DNA of 64,000 nt from JADLHS01 sp964553795. Lineage in GTDB: Bacteria; Verrucomicrobiota; Verrucomicrobiia; Limisphaerales; JADLHS01. The notes under the pieces were generated by a model. It saw nothing but the letters and a program-made list of their open reading frames with translations. It was not told the DNA's origin and did not search any database. The position numbers and the translations under genes are program-made. The stretch lies in contig CAZKMR010000009.1 in the NCBI GenBank assembly GCA_964553795.1, forward strand, positions 1-64,000. Direction: 5' to 3'. Position 1 is the first letter of the stretch. The number at the start of each line of letters is the position of its first letter. Below, piece after piece: positions 25,471-32,989 of this stretch.

Positions 25471-26039
25471 TCACAGCGTTCGCGAATCGAGGTAGCTCTG
25501 CAACAGAATCGCCGCCGCGGTTTTATCCACTTTCTCCTTCCGCTTATCGCGTCGCACGCCACCTTCGANNNNNNNNNNNNNNNNNNNNNNNNNNNNNNNN
25601 NNNNNNNNNNNNNNNNNNNNNNNNNNNNNNNNNNNNNNNNNNNNNNNNNNNNNNNNNNNNNNNNNNNNGCCGCGGTTTTATCCACTTTCTCCTTCCGCTT
25701 ATCGCGTCGCACGCCACCTTCGATCAGGAACTTCTGCGCTTGCGTGGTCGTTAACCGCTCATCCCATAGCTTCAGCGGCACCGTCACGGCATCTTTCAAT
25801 GCCGCGGCGAATTCCTGCACCTTGAGCGTCGCGGGACCGTAACTGCCGTCCATGTTGCGTGGCATGCCGATGACGATGAGGCCAATTTCTTTCTCGCGGA
25901 TAATTTCCTTCAAGCGCGTGAGAAAATCCGCAAACGGCTCGGGCGCGATGTATTCGAGCGGTTGCGCGATCAGGTGCGTTTCATCGCTCAACGCCACGCC
26001 GACGCGGCGCGTGCCGTGATCCAATCCCAAAATTCGCAT
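25471..26039 (-). CDS. ruvX: Putative pre-16S rRNA nuclease YqgF/RuvX (interrupted by an assembly gap)
   Basis: YqgF processes the 5' end of pre-16S rRNA. The N-terminal part shows the RNase H-like fold motif ILGLDHGTRRVGVALSDE, IVIGMPRNMDGSYG and LWDERLTTTQAQ. The frame is broken by 100 N at 25569-25668 between perfect 55-bp copies. Removing one copy and the N gives a continuous 137-residue protein ending DKTAAAILLQSYLDSRTL, exactly the family length. ATG 26039 (MRILGLDHG) is preferred over TTG 26045. It heads the run ruvX-truA-small protein-trmL. Confidence 0.92.
25514..25723. other. Scaffold gap: 100 N between 55-bp duplicated contig ends
   Basis: Bases 25514-25568 and 25669-25723 are identical over 55 bp and flank exactly 100 N (25569-25668). 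It has the same structure and same overlap length as the gap in hypF, pointing to a k-mer-55 assembly step. Collapsing it restores ruvX. Confidence 0.92.
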
Positions 26040-26091
26040 AGCCAAATCCTAGTGAAGCAGCGCTTGAAACCAAGTCCGCACTGCGCCACGG

Positions 26092-26838
26092 CTACCGCGC
26101 CAGATCGCGAAAAGCGCGCACTCGCGCTTCACTGGCGCGGCTGAAGGAAAATTCCGCCGGACCGAACGTGCGCCCCATGGCCACGCGTGAATTCCGAAAG
26201 GTCATGGCACTTTCCTGTGGCGCGCTGGCAGAAACATGAAATTCTCCCACTCCGGTCGCAGCGAGAATTTTTGGGAGATTGCGTTCGGTGATGCCACCAC
26301 CGGGCACAATGGTGATTCGGCCCCGCGCCTGGCGAATGAGTGAAGTAATGGTGTCCAGTCCTTCCACCACCGTTCGCTCCAGGCCCGACGTGAGCACGCG
26401 TGCGACGCCCAAGGCAATCAAATCCTCCAAAGCTCGCTCCGCATCGCGCACCATGTCGAAGGCGCGATGAAATGTCACCGGCAACGGACGCGCGAGATCA
26501 ATCAATTCCCTTACGCGCGCCACATCCACCGCGCCATCCGGCGTGAGCATTCCGAACACCAGCATGTCTGCGCCCGCCTGTTTGGCGAATTGAAGGTCAC
26601 GCCGCATGACGTCAAACTCCGCGTCGGAATAGCAAAAGTCCGCGCCCCGCGGCCGGATCATCACCGCAATCGGAATTTTAACCTGCTCGCGCACGGCAGC
26701 GAGCAAGCCGGCGCTCGGCGTCAACCCGCCTTCGCACAAATCCTGGCAGAGTTCGGTCCGATTCGCCCCGCCCGACGCGGCGGCCACGGCGGACTCGACG
26801 GAATCAACGCACACTTCAATTACGGTTTGAGAAGGCAT
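26092..26838 (-). CDS. cutC: CutC family protein
   Basis: A 248-residue TIM-barrel protein of the CutC family, named for copper homeostasis although that role is disputed. Motifs: EVCVDSVESAVAAASGGANRTEL at the N-terminus (quoted in part), GLTPSAG, VMIRPRGADFCYSD, FGMLTPDGAVD, PVTFHRAFD, VLTSG and PGGGI, in the order expected. Length is normal (about 245). It sits between ftsY and ruvX on the same strand, 52 nt before ruvX, and may be part of the same transcript. Confidence 0.92.
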   Translation of the reverse strand: MPSQTVIEVCVDSVESAVAAASGGANRTELCQDLCEGGLTPSAGLLAAVREQVKIPIAVMIRPRGADFCYSDAEFDVMRRDLQFAKQAGADMLVFGMLTPDGAVDVARVRELIDLARPLPVTFHRAFDMVRDAERALEDLIALGVARVLTSGLERTVVEGLDTITSLIRQARGRITIVPGGGITERNLPKILAATGVGEFHVSASAPQESAMTFRNSRVAMGRTFGPAEFSFSRASEARVRAFRDLAR

Positions 26839-26918
26839 ACGTAACAGGAATTGTGGCGTAACCGGAACGCAAAGCCAACGCTCATGAACCGATTGCTGGA
26901 ATTCCGTCGGATCCGAAT

Positions 26919-27830
26919 TTATTCCGCGAACAACGCTTGTGCGAATTGTTTGGCGTCGAATGGCTGTAGATCGTCCGGTTGTTCGCCGAGACCGATGAAT
27001 TTGATCGGCAATCCGAGTTCCTTCTGAATCGCCACGACCATACCGCCTTTGCTCGTGCCGTCGAGCTTCGTGACGATCAAACCAGTGAGCGGCACCGCTT
27101 TGTTGAATTCGCGGGCCTGGTTCAGCGCGTTCATGCCCGTGCTCCCATCCAGCACCAGCAACACTTCATGCGGCGCGCCGGCGAGTTGTTTGCCGATGAC
27201 GCGATGCAGTTTGTGCAGTTCCTGCATCAAATTGTGTTTCGTATGCAGGCGGCCCGCCGTGTCGATAAAGAGATAATCCGCCTTGCGCGCCTGCGCGGCA
27301 GTGACCGCATCATGCGCCACGGCGGCGGCGTCCGCGCCATAATTGCCGGCGACGACTTCCACCTTCAGGCGCGTGCCCCAGAGTTTGAGTTGTTCAATCG
27401 CGGCGGCGCGGAAAGTGTCGCACGCGGCGAGCAGCGCGGTCTGATTCTGCGATTGAATGAAGTGCGCGAGCTTGGCGCTTGTCGTGGTTTTGCCCGTGCC
27501 ATTCACGCCGACGATCGAAACTACTGTCGGACCATTCGGAACTTTGACCAATTCGGCTTTGTTCGCTGCCAGACTCTTTTCAATTTCCGCCTGCGCTACT
27601 GCCAGGTAATCGAGCCCGGATTTCCCCTGCGATTCGTAAGCCTGCTTCACCGCGTCGAGAATCTGCCGCGTCATCGCCATGCCGAGGTCGGCGGCAATCA
27701 GCGCCGCCTCGAGTTCCTCAATGGAGTCGGCGGTCAGCCGGGGAGAACGCGTGACGATGCGTTTGATTTCCTGCGTCAGTTTGGCGTGCGTTTTGGCGAG
27801 GCCGGCTTTGAATTTGGCGAAAAGTCCCAT
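26919..27830 (-). CDS. ftsY: Signal recognition particle receptor FtsY
   Basis: FtsY is the membrane-associated SRP receptor GTPase for co-translational targeting. The 303-residue product contains the N domain (TADSIEELEAALIAADLGM) and G domain: GVNGTGKTTTSAKLAHF (G1), DTFRAAAIEQLKLW, DTAGRLHTKHNLM (G3), TKLDGTSKGG (G4) and GLGEQPDDLQPF. It lacks the acidic A domain found in E. coli FtsY and starts with a short amphipathic segment (MGLFAKFKAGL), as in minimal FtsYs. It is 36 nt downstream of a PHP-domain gene. Confidence 0.96.
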   Translation of the reverse strand: MGLFAKFKAGLAKTHAKLTQEIKRIVTRSPRLTADSIEELEAALIAADLGMAMTRQILDAVKQAYESQGKSGLDYLAVAQAEIEKSLAANKAELVKVPNGPTVVSIVGVNGTGKTTTSAKLAHFIQSQNQTALLAACDTFRAAAIEQLKLWGTRLKVEVVAGNYGADAAAVAHDAVTAAQARKADYLFIDTAGRLHTKHNLMQELHKLHRVIGKQLAGAPHEVLLVLDGSTGMNALNQAREFNKAVPLTGLIVTKLDGTSKGGMVVAIQKELGLPIKFIGLGEQPDDLQPFDAKQFAQALFAE

Positions 27831-27866
27831 TGTAGAATTGCGGAATGCAGAATACGGAACGCAAAA

Positions 27867-28706
27867 TTATCGGGCCGGCGCGGATGGTCGGGCCGCCGCC
27901 GCAGCCTTCATCTTATCGAAATGCTCCCGCGCGAGTCGCACGGTGCCAATGAGCGGTTTACCTTTGCTCATGCCATGACAGTCCGAGCCACCGGTCACCA
28001 GGAGCTTATGTTTCGCAGCGATAGCGAGATAATGCTGCGATGTAGCCGGCGGATGTTTGGTGTGAAAACATTCAATGCCGTCGAGTCCCGCCGCCACCAG
28101 ATCCGGAATGGATTCGTCAGACCGGTTTAACCCGGGATGCGCCATCACCGCCAGGCCGTTGGCCTGGTGAATCAATTGAATCGCTTCTAACGCGGACATC
28201 TTGGATTTCGGCACCCAAGCGGGTCGGCCTTTTTTGAGAAACCGCTCGAAGGCTTCGTCCAGCGTGCGGCATTGGCCATTGCGCACCAACGTGCGCGCCA
28301 CGTGCGGCCGACCGGGCGATTTGCAATTGGCAAGGGCGAACACCTCATCCGCGTTCAACTTCACCCCAAGCGCATTGATCCGCGCGACCATCTCGCGAAT
28401 CCGCTCCTGTCGCACGACTTGAAATTTCGCGATTTCCCGGAGCAACTGCGCGTTCTGCGGATCCACGAAGTAAGCGAGAATATGCAGTTCGTGATCGTGA
28501 TGCTCCGCGGTCAGTTCGGTGCCGACGACGAATTCAATCCCGGCCTTGGCGCATTCCGTCGCGGTCGCCGGACAGCCCTCCACGGTGTCGTGATCCGTCA
28601 AGGCGATCGCCCCGAGCCCTTGCTGCTTTGCACGCGCAGCAATCTCCGTCGGCGTAAACGTGCCATCAGAAAACTGCGAGTGCAGATGCAGGTCGGCGTA
28701 ACTCAT
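27867..28706 (-). CDS. PHP domain phosphoesterase (RNase AM / TrpH-like)
   Basis: A 279-residue PHP protein with the metal-binding motifs DLHLHSQFSDGT (residues 5-16), LTDHDTVEG, GTELTAEHHDHELHIL, HPGLNR and GGSDCHG. This set and length match the YciV/TrpH group, for which E. coli YciV (RNase AM) is a 5'-3' exonuclease acting on rRNA precursors and nucleoside 3',5'-bisphosphates. The ATG overlaps the nusB stop (ATGA), consistent with an RNA-related role. Confidence 0.85.
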   Translation of the reverse strand: MSYADLHLHSQFSDGTFTPTEIAARAKQQGLGAIALTDHDTVEGCPATATECAKAGIEFVVGTELTAEHHDHELHILAYFVDPQNAQLLREIAKFQVVRQERIREMVARINALGVKLNADEVFALANCKSPGRPHVARTLVRNGQCRTLDEAFERFLKKGRPAWVPKSKMSALEAIQLIHQANGLAVMAHPGLNRSDESIPDLVAAGLDGIECFHTKHPPATSQHYLAIAAKHKLLVTGGSDCHGMSKGKPLIGTVRLAREHFDKMKAAAAARPSAPAR

Positions 28707-29203
28707 TTCACATTGCGGGCGGGACGCATCAACTCGGCTTTGACCTTGTCGAGGATGCCATTGACGAATTTGCCACTGTCCTGGGTGGAGAATTTCTTCG
28801 CGATGTCCACCGCCTCATTGATGCTGACGACCGGGGGAATGTCCTCGCGATGCAACATCTCGTAAATTGCCAGGCGCAGGATATTGCGATCCACGGCCGC
28901 GATGCGGTTAAAGTCCCAGTTGCGCACGTGCCGCTTGATATGCTCATCAATCTCGGCGCGATACTGAAGCGTACCGCGGATGAGCGGCTCGGCGAAAAGT
29001 CGGGTTTCCGCCTCGCCCGCGGACGGCGGAGGTAATTCGACGGCCTCACCCCAAGTCGCCTTGCCCTTTTCAATGGCAAGCGCGGCGGCGCGTTGCGAAT
29101 CCCAGAATTCATTAAGTGCGCCCTCGATATCCTCGGGCGGATTCAAATCGTGCTGGAACAAGAACTGGACGGCGCGTTCGCGCGCTTCGCGGCGTTTACC
29201 CAT
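28703..29203 (-). CDS. nusB: Transcription antitermination factor NusB
   Basis: NusB binds the boxA element with NusE for antitermination on rRNA operons. The 166-residue product starts MGKRREARERAVQFLFQHDL and has the C-terminal NusB block WDFNRIAAVDRNILRLAIYEML followed by PPVVSINEAVDIAKKF and GKFVNGILDKV. ATG 29203 was chosen for its family-like start; ATG 29209 (MFMGKRRE) is close and cannot be excluded. First of the long minus-strand run; its stop overlaps the PHP gene start. Confidence 0.93.
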   Translation of the reverse strand: MGKRREARERAVQFLFQHDLNPPEDIEGALNEFWDSQRAAALAIEKGKATWGEAVELPPPSAGEAETRLFAEPLIRGTLQYRAEIDEHIKRHVRNWDFNRIAAVDRNILRLAIYEMLHREDIPPVVSINEAVDIAKKFSTQDSGKFVNGILDKVKAELMRPARNVK

Positions 29204-29332
29204 AAACATGGATACGATGCCGGAGAATGGGGGAGCGCGAAATGAAAAATTTGGGCGCAGGACCGCACCCGCCGGGATGAGAATTGGCTTGCTCCCGGCG
29301 GAGGGGTTGCGCATCGTAATCTCGCTGGAAGA

Positions 29333-29417
29333 GCCCGCGTGGCGGAATTGGCAGACGCGCTAGATTCAGGTTCTAGTGAGTAACATCGTACAGGTTCAAG
29401 TCCTGTCGCGGGCACCA
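29333..29417 (+). tRNA. tRNA-Leu (anticodon CAG)
   Basis: The acceptor stem GCCCGCG (29333-29339) pairs with CGCGGGC (29407-29413), followed by A and an encoded CCA. The anticodon arm CTAGA-TTCAGGT-TCTAG gives anticodon CAG for the CUG codon. A long class II variable region precedes the T arm (ACAGG-TTCAAGT-CCTGT). All arms pair without mismatch. Confidence 0.96.
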
Positions 29418-29451
29418 CTTGAGAAACTCCACACCGGCCAAACATCCGCAC

Positions 29452-29528
29452 GCATCCGTAGCTCAACTGGATAGAGCTTCTGACTTCGGATCAGAAGGTT
29501 GCAGGTTCAAATCCTGCCGGATGCACCA
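29452..29528 (+). tRNA. tRNA-Arg (anticodon TCG)
   Basis: The acceptor stem GCATCCG (29452-29458) pairs with CGGATGC, followed by discriminator A and an encoded CCA. The anticodon arm TCTGA-CTTCGGA-TCAGA gives anticodon TCG for CGA codons. The T arm is GCAGG-TTCAAAT-CCTGC. It lies 34 nt after tRNA-Leu and directly precedes a gene-remnant region, a common place for genomic-island borders. Confidence 0.96.
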
Positions 29529-29573
29529 TTTTCAATCACCTGCGGATTAGAAAAAGTCCGCACGTGGTTTCTT

Positions 29574-29594
29574 CCTGACAAATCCCTGACAAAT
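29574..29594. repeat. Short tandem repeat beside tRNA-Arg
   Basis: The 10-mer CCTGACAAAT occurs at 29574-29583 and again at 29585-29594 (period 11). It lies 46 nt downstream of tRNA-Arg and 30 nt from a sulfatase gene remnant. It could be a leftover recombination-site arm, but nothing else supports an integrase site here. Confidence 0.35.
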
Positions 29595-29624
29595 GGAGGC
29601 GGATCGGAGGCAATCTATATCAAG

Positions 29625-29705
29625 AAAGCGCACTCCCTGCTTCGCCAGCCGGTCCAGGTTCGGCGTCTCGTAAAATGTGCTGCCATAACACCCAAGGTCC
29701 GCCCA
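29625..29705 (-). pseudogene. Sulfatase gene fragment (27 codons)
   Basis: Read on the minus strand, this stretch encodes WADLGCYGSTFYETPNLDRL followed by AKQGVRF, which is the conserved N-terminal block of secreted sulfatases just after the metal-binding Asp pair. The matching region of the intact sulfatase at 31394-32989 reads GDLGCYGATKIKTPNVDRLA. The frame has no start codon and is broken on both sides: a stop lies four codons before it (the TGA ending the beta-helix gene), and no CxPSR segment follows. It is a decayed remnant, presumably of a third sulfatase removed by a deletion or rearrangement near tRNA-Arg. Confidence 0.85.
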
Positions 29706-29714
29706 TTGCCGGTT

Positions 29715-31397
29715 TCATCGGTTCGCTTGATTTGGTAATGAAAGTTCAATCGCGCCCAGATCGGGTTGGCCAATAATCCGGCGACCTAAAATGTCGTGCT
29801 CCACCTCCAGGCCTGAGGGCAAACCGATCGCATCATTAGGAATGTGCGGAATGGCTACGCCGCGATTCCGAACGAGGTCTGTGTTCCTTGGGATGTAGTC
29901 TTCCAACCGCAGGCCACCGCCGTTTTGAAACTCAGGATCGCCAATGACGGGAGATTGGTCTTGAAGCACCGAGTCCGCCGGCCAGTTGTCAGCGCGCAAA
30001 AACAAATTGTTCTGGAACACCACATTCGGAATCGCTGCGTTTTTGCCGTTGTCGGGACGATTCTGATCGCCCAACACGGTTTCGCTGCGGCCGAGAATGT
30101 GAAAGATATTGTTCGCGATCAGCACCCCGCGCGCCGTATTGGCCACGGCGAATTTGGCGGCGAGGTCGGCGCGGACATAGATGGTGTTGTTGTAAAAATA
30201 AGTATTGAACGGACCGGTGCGCGGGCCTTTGTCGCCGGTGTATCCGCTCAACCAAAATGTCTTTCCTTCCTGAAACGCGCCGTTGCGGCCTTTCACCCGA
30301 TGGCCGTCATTGACACTGATGTTGTAGCGGTAGGCGATGTTGTGATTGTTACCCAGCACCTCGCAAAAACCACCGGCGTTGTTGGCGCTGAGGTTGTGTT
30401 GCACGACGATGTTCCGGCAGTGGAAATCAATGTGGACGCCGGCGGAATCACCCGGGCCATTCGCATTTATAAATCGGCTGCGCTCAATCACCACGTCACT
30501 GCTTTGCCAGGTCCACAGCCCGCTGCCGCGCCCCCAATTGCGCGTGTCGCTGGTGCTGCCCGAGCCGGTGACATCGAGTTCGCGAAACTGGCCGCCGCGC
30601 AGCCCGGACATCTGGACGCCCGGACCGCCGGTGTTTTTCACGTGCAATCGCTGCACGGTGACGTTTTGCAGGCCGTTGCTCGGCGCGGTGAATTTCAGTC
30701 CGGTATGACTGACGTTCGCGATCATACAATCTTGAACCCTGATGTCGCTGAGGCGGGCCGCGGGTGAATTCACGAGGAAGCGAATCCCCCAGCCGTAATG
30801 TTGCGTGCCGTTCGCCGTGCGCACTTCCTCAGCGCTGCGCACAAAACCGGGCGATTCGTAAAACACCTCGCGAATCACGAGATTGGAAAGCGTGAAACCC
30901 GAATATTCTCCGGCACGACTGGCCAGCACCAAGACTCCGCAGCGCATGTCAAAGTGCCCCGGCGTCTCCCGATTCATGCCGCCACCGTTGCCGGTGATCT
31001 GCAGATTCTCAACCCGAACTTGGGCGGTGTTTCGCAACAGAATCCCGGCGGAATGTCCGGTCGCATCAATGGTGGCAAGTTTGTTGGTCGCGGTATCGTC
31101 CACCGCGTAAGTGGAAATGACAATGGGCGTGGCCGCCGTTCCAGCAACCTCATCCAACGTCAACTGACCCTTGAAGATTTCCTCCGCCGCCAGCAACACA
31201 CGATCTCCCGCTTGCAGCGGCAGCGCGCTCGCCCGCGCCAGGCTCCGCAGCGGCGCGTTCCGACTCGCCCCAGGATTGGCATCGTCGCCCAATCTTGGAT
31301 GCAGGTAATAACTCGCGGCGGGGCAATAACTGGTGGCGCCGAGCAGCGCGAGAAATATCCAGCGCCTCCACCGAGTTGAATTATATCGCGGGATCAT
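29715..31397 (-). CDS. Secreted right-handed parallel beta-helix protein
   Basis: A 560-residue exported protein: signal peptide (WIFLALLGATSYCPAASYY), then YYLHPRLGDDANPGASRNAP, the N-terminal block common to polysaccharide-lyase-like beta-helix proteins. Repeating coils follow (VENLQITGNGGG, LSNLVIREV, VTVQRLHVKNTGGPGV, IVVQHNLSANNAGGF, YNNTIYVR, ANNIFHI, FQNNLFLR). The family covers pectate lyase-like enzymes, so binding or cleavage of an acidic or sulfated glycan is likely; the substrate is not evident. Its ATG overlaps the stop of the upstream sulfatase (ATGA). The sulfatase remnant begins just downstream. Confidence 0.85.
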   Translation of the reverse strand: MIPRYNSTRWRRWIFLALLGATSYCPAASYYLHPRLGDDANPGASRNAPLRSLARASALPLQAGDRVLLAAEEIFKGQLTLDEVAGTAATPIVISTYAVDDTATNKLATIDATGHSAGILLRNTAQVRVENLQITGNGGGMNRETPGHFDMRCGVLVLASRAGEYSGFTLSNLVIREVFYESPGFVRSAEEVRTANGTQHYGWGIRFLVNSPAARLSDIRVQDCMIANVSHTGLKFTAPSNGLQNVTVQRLHVKNTGGPGVQMSGLRGGQFRELDVTGSGSTSDTRNWGRGSGLWTWQSSDVVIERSRFINANGPGDSAGVHIDFHCRNIVVQHNLSANNAGGFCEVLGNNHNIAYRYNISVNDGHRVKGRNGAFQEGKTFWLSGYTGDKGPRTGPFNTYFYNNTIYVRADLAAKFAVANTARGVLIANNIFHILGRSETVLGDQNRPDNGKNAAIPNVVFQNNLFLRADNWPADSVLQDQSPVIGDPEFQNGGGLRLEDYIPRNTDLVRNRGVAIPHIPNDAIGLPSGLEVEHDILGRRIIGQPDLGAIELSLPNQANR

Positions 31398-32989
31398 TGG
31401 GCGGGCGCGTTCTTGAGCGCGTTGAGTCGGCTGCGCATTTCCGCCACGCGCTCGGGATATTTTGCCGCGAGGTTGGTGGTTTCGTTCGGGTCCTCCGCGA
31501 GGTTGAACAGCAGCGGTTCGGGGAGGCGGCTCGCGGAGAATCGGGCCGCCGAGGGGTCCGCGCCGCTGCCGATGTTGGCCGCGTGACCTTTCGCGTTGGC
31601 CGGGATGAATTTCCAGTCACCCTGCCGCAGCGCCAGCAGGTCCGAAATCCCATGCAACACCGTATGGTCGCGCACGGGTTCCTGCGTTTTGCCCAACAAC
31701 ACACCAGACAAGTCCATGCTGTCCGGCGCGACGGATTTCGGCACGTTCTGCCCAGTGAGGGCCGCCAGCGTGGCGTAAATGTCCACCAGACTGAAGATTT
31801 GATCGCTGACGCGCGGTTTGATTTGCGCCGGCCAGCGGGCAATCATCGGCACGCGGCAACCGCCTTCAAAAACGAGATACTTCCAACCGCGCAAGCCGGC
31901 GGTGGGTTCATGCCCGTTCAAGTCCTCAACGGAACGATCGTAGTAGCCGTCGAACAGAATCGCGCCGTTGTCGCTGGAGAAAATGATCAGCGTGTTGTCA
32001 GTCAAACCCAGCCGATCCAGCGTCTTCATGATTTCGCCCACCTGCCAATCAATTTGCTCAACGACATCCCCGCGCACCCCGGTATCACTTTTCCCGACGA
32101 ACGGCGGCTCGGCCACGCGCGGGACGTGCGGCTCAAACATGCCCACGTTGAGGAAGAAGGTGTCATTCTTGTGTCGTTCGATGAACTCGACGGATTTGGC
32201 CACGACCGTCGTCGCGAGTTCCTCGTCCTTGAACCGCGCCGCTTGGCCGCCTTTCATGAAGCCGATCCGGCTGATGCCATTGACGATCGTGCCGGAGTGT
32301 TGCTTGTCGGCTTTTTGTTTCAACAGGTCCGGGCGTTCGATGCCAGTAGGGTCATCACTGAGATTGGTGACGTAACTGACCACAATCGGGTCGGCTGGAT
32401 CCAATCCAACGACGCGATGGTTCTCCACCCAGACACTCGGCACGCGATCCACGGTGGCCGGGATGATGTGCGAATAATCAAACCCGACCTCGAGCGGTCC
32501 GGGCTTCACGGCGCCATTGAAGTCCACCGGCGTTTGTCCGTCGCCCAAACCGAGATGCCATTTGCCCACGACCCCCGTTTTGTAACCCGCCTGTCGCAAC
32601 ATCGCCGGCAACGTAAGCCGGCCCGGCTCGATGCATAACGGCGCGTCACCGTCGAGAATGCTGTTCTTCCGCTCCTTTTGCCGCCAGGCGTATTCACCGG
32701 TGAGCAACGAATAGCGTGACGGCGTGCAAGTGGACGATGGAGCGTAGCCTTGGGTGAAACGCACGCCTTCCGCCGCAAGCCGATCCACATTTGGAGTTTT
32801 GATTTTCGTGGCCCCGTAACAACCGAGATCGCCGTAACCGAGATCGTCGGTGATGATGAGCACGATATTCGGCTTGGCCGGCGTGGCCGCGGCGGCTGCC
32901 GGAGCAGCGCTGAGTAAAAACAATCCGGTTGCAGCCAGAAGCGTGGTCGTGAGCAGGTACTTCATTGTTGAGTAGATCGAGTCAATCAT
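31394..32989 (-). CDS. Secreted Cys-type sulfatase (S1 family)
   Basis: The 531-residue product has a signal peptide with an Ala-rich end (SAAPAAAAATPAKP), the metal-binding pair IITDDLGYGDLGCYG (Asp 48 and 49) and the sulfatase signature STCTPSRYSLLTGE with Cys88, which must be oxidised to formylglycine. Further motifs are GVVGKWHLG and FSSDNGA. It removes sulfate esters, presumably from a polysaccharide. ATG 32989 has an AAGGA Shine-Dalgarno sequence inside the upstream sulfatase gene, whose stop it overlaps; ATG 32965 (MKYLL) is an alternative. No formylglycine-generating enzyme is in the window. Confidence 0.93.
   Translation of the reverse strand: MIDSIYSTMKYLLTTTLLAATGLFLLSAAPAAAAATPAKPNIVLIITDDLGYGDLGCYGATKIKTPNVDRLAAEGVRFTQGYAPSSTCTPSRYSLLTGEYAWRQKERKNSILDGDAPLCIEPGRLTLPAMLRQAGYKTGVVGKWHLGLGDGQTPVDFNGAVKPGPLEVGFDYSHIIPATVDRVPSVWVENHRVVGLDPADPIVVSYVTNLSDDPTGIERPDLLKQKADKQHSGTIVNGISRIGFMKGGQAARFKDEELATTVVAKSVEFIERHKNDTFFLNVGMFEPHVPRVAEPPFVGKSDTGVRGDVVEQIDWQVGEIMKTLDRLGLTDNTLIIFSSDNGAILFDGYYDRSVEDLNGHEPTAGLRGWKYLVFEGGCRVPMIARWPAQIKPRVSDQIFSLVDIYATLAALTGQNVPKSVAPDSMDLSGVLLGKTQEPVRDHTVLHGISDLLALRQGDWKFIPANAKGHAANIGSGADPSAARFSASRLPEPLLFNLAEDPNETTNLAAKYPERVAEMRSRLNALKNAPAQ

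Noticed and set aside
26979..28130. 383-codon plus-strand open frame
   Set aside because: Antisense to ftsY and the PHP gene; both have clear motifs on the other strand.
29529..29624. Attachment site of an integrated element at tRNA-Arg
   Set aside because: No integrase gene and no second copy of the tRNA 3' end were found in the window; only the short tandem repeat and the gene remnant are suggestive.
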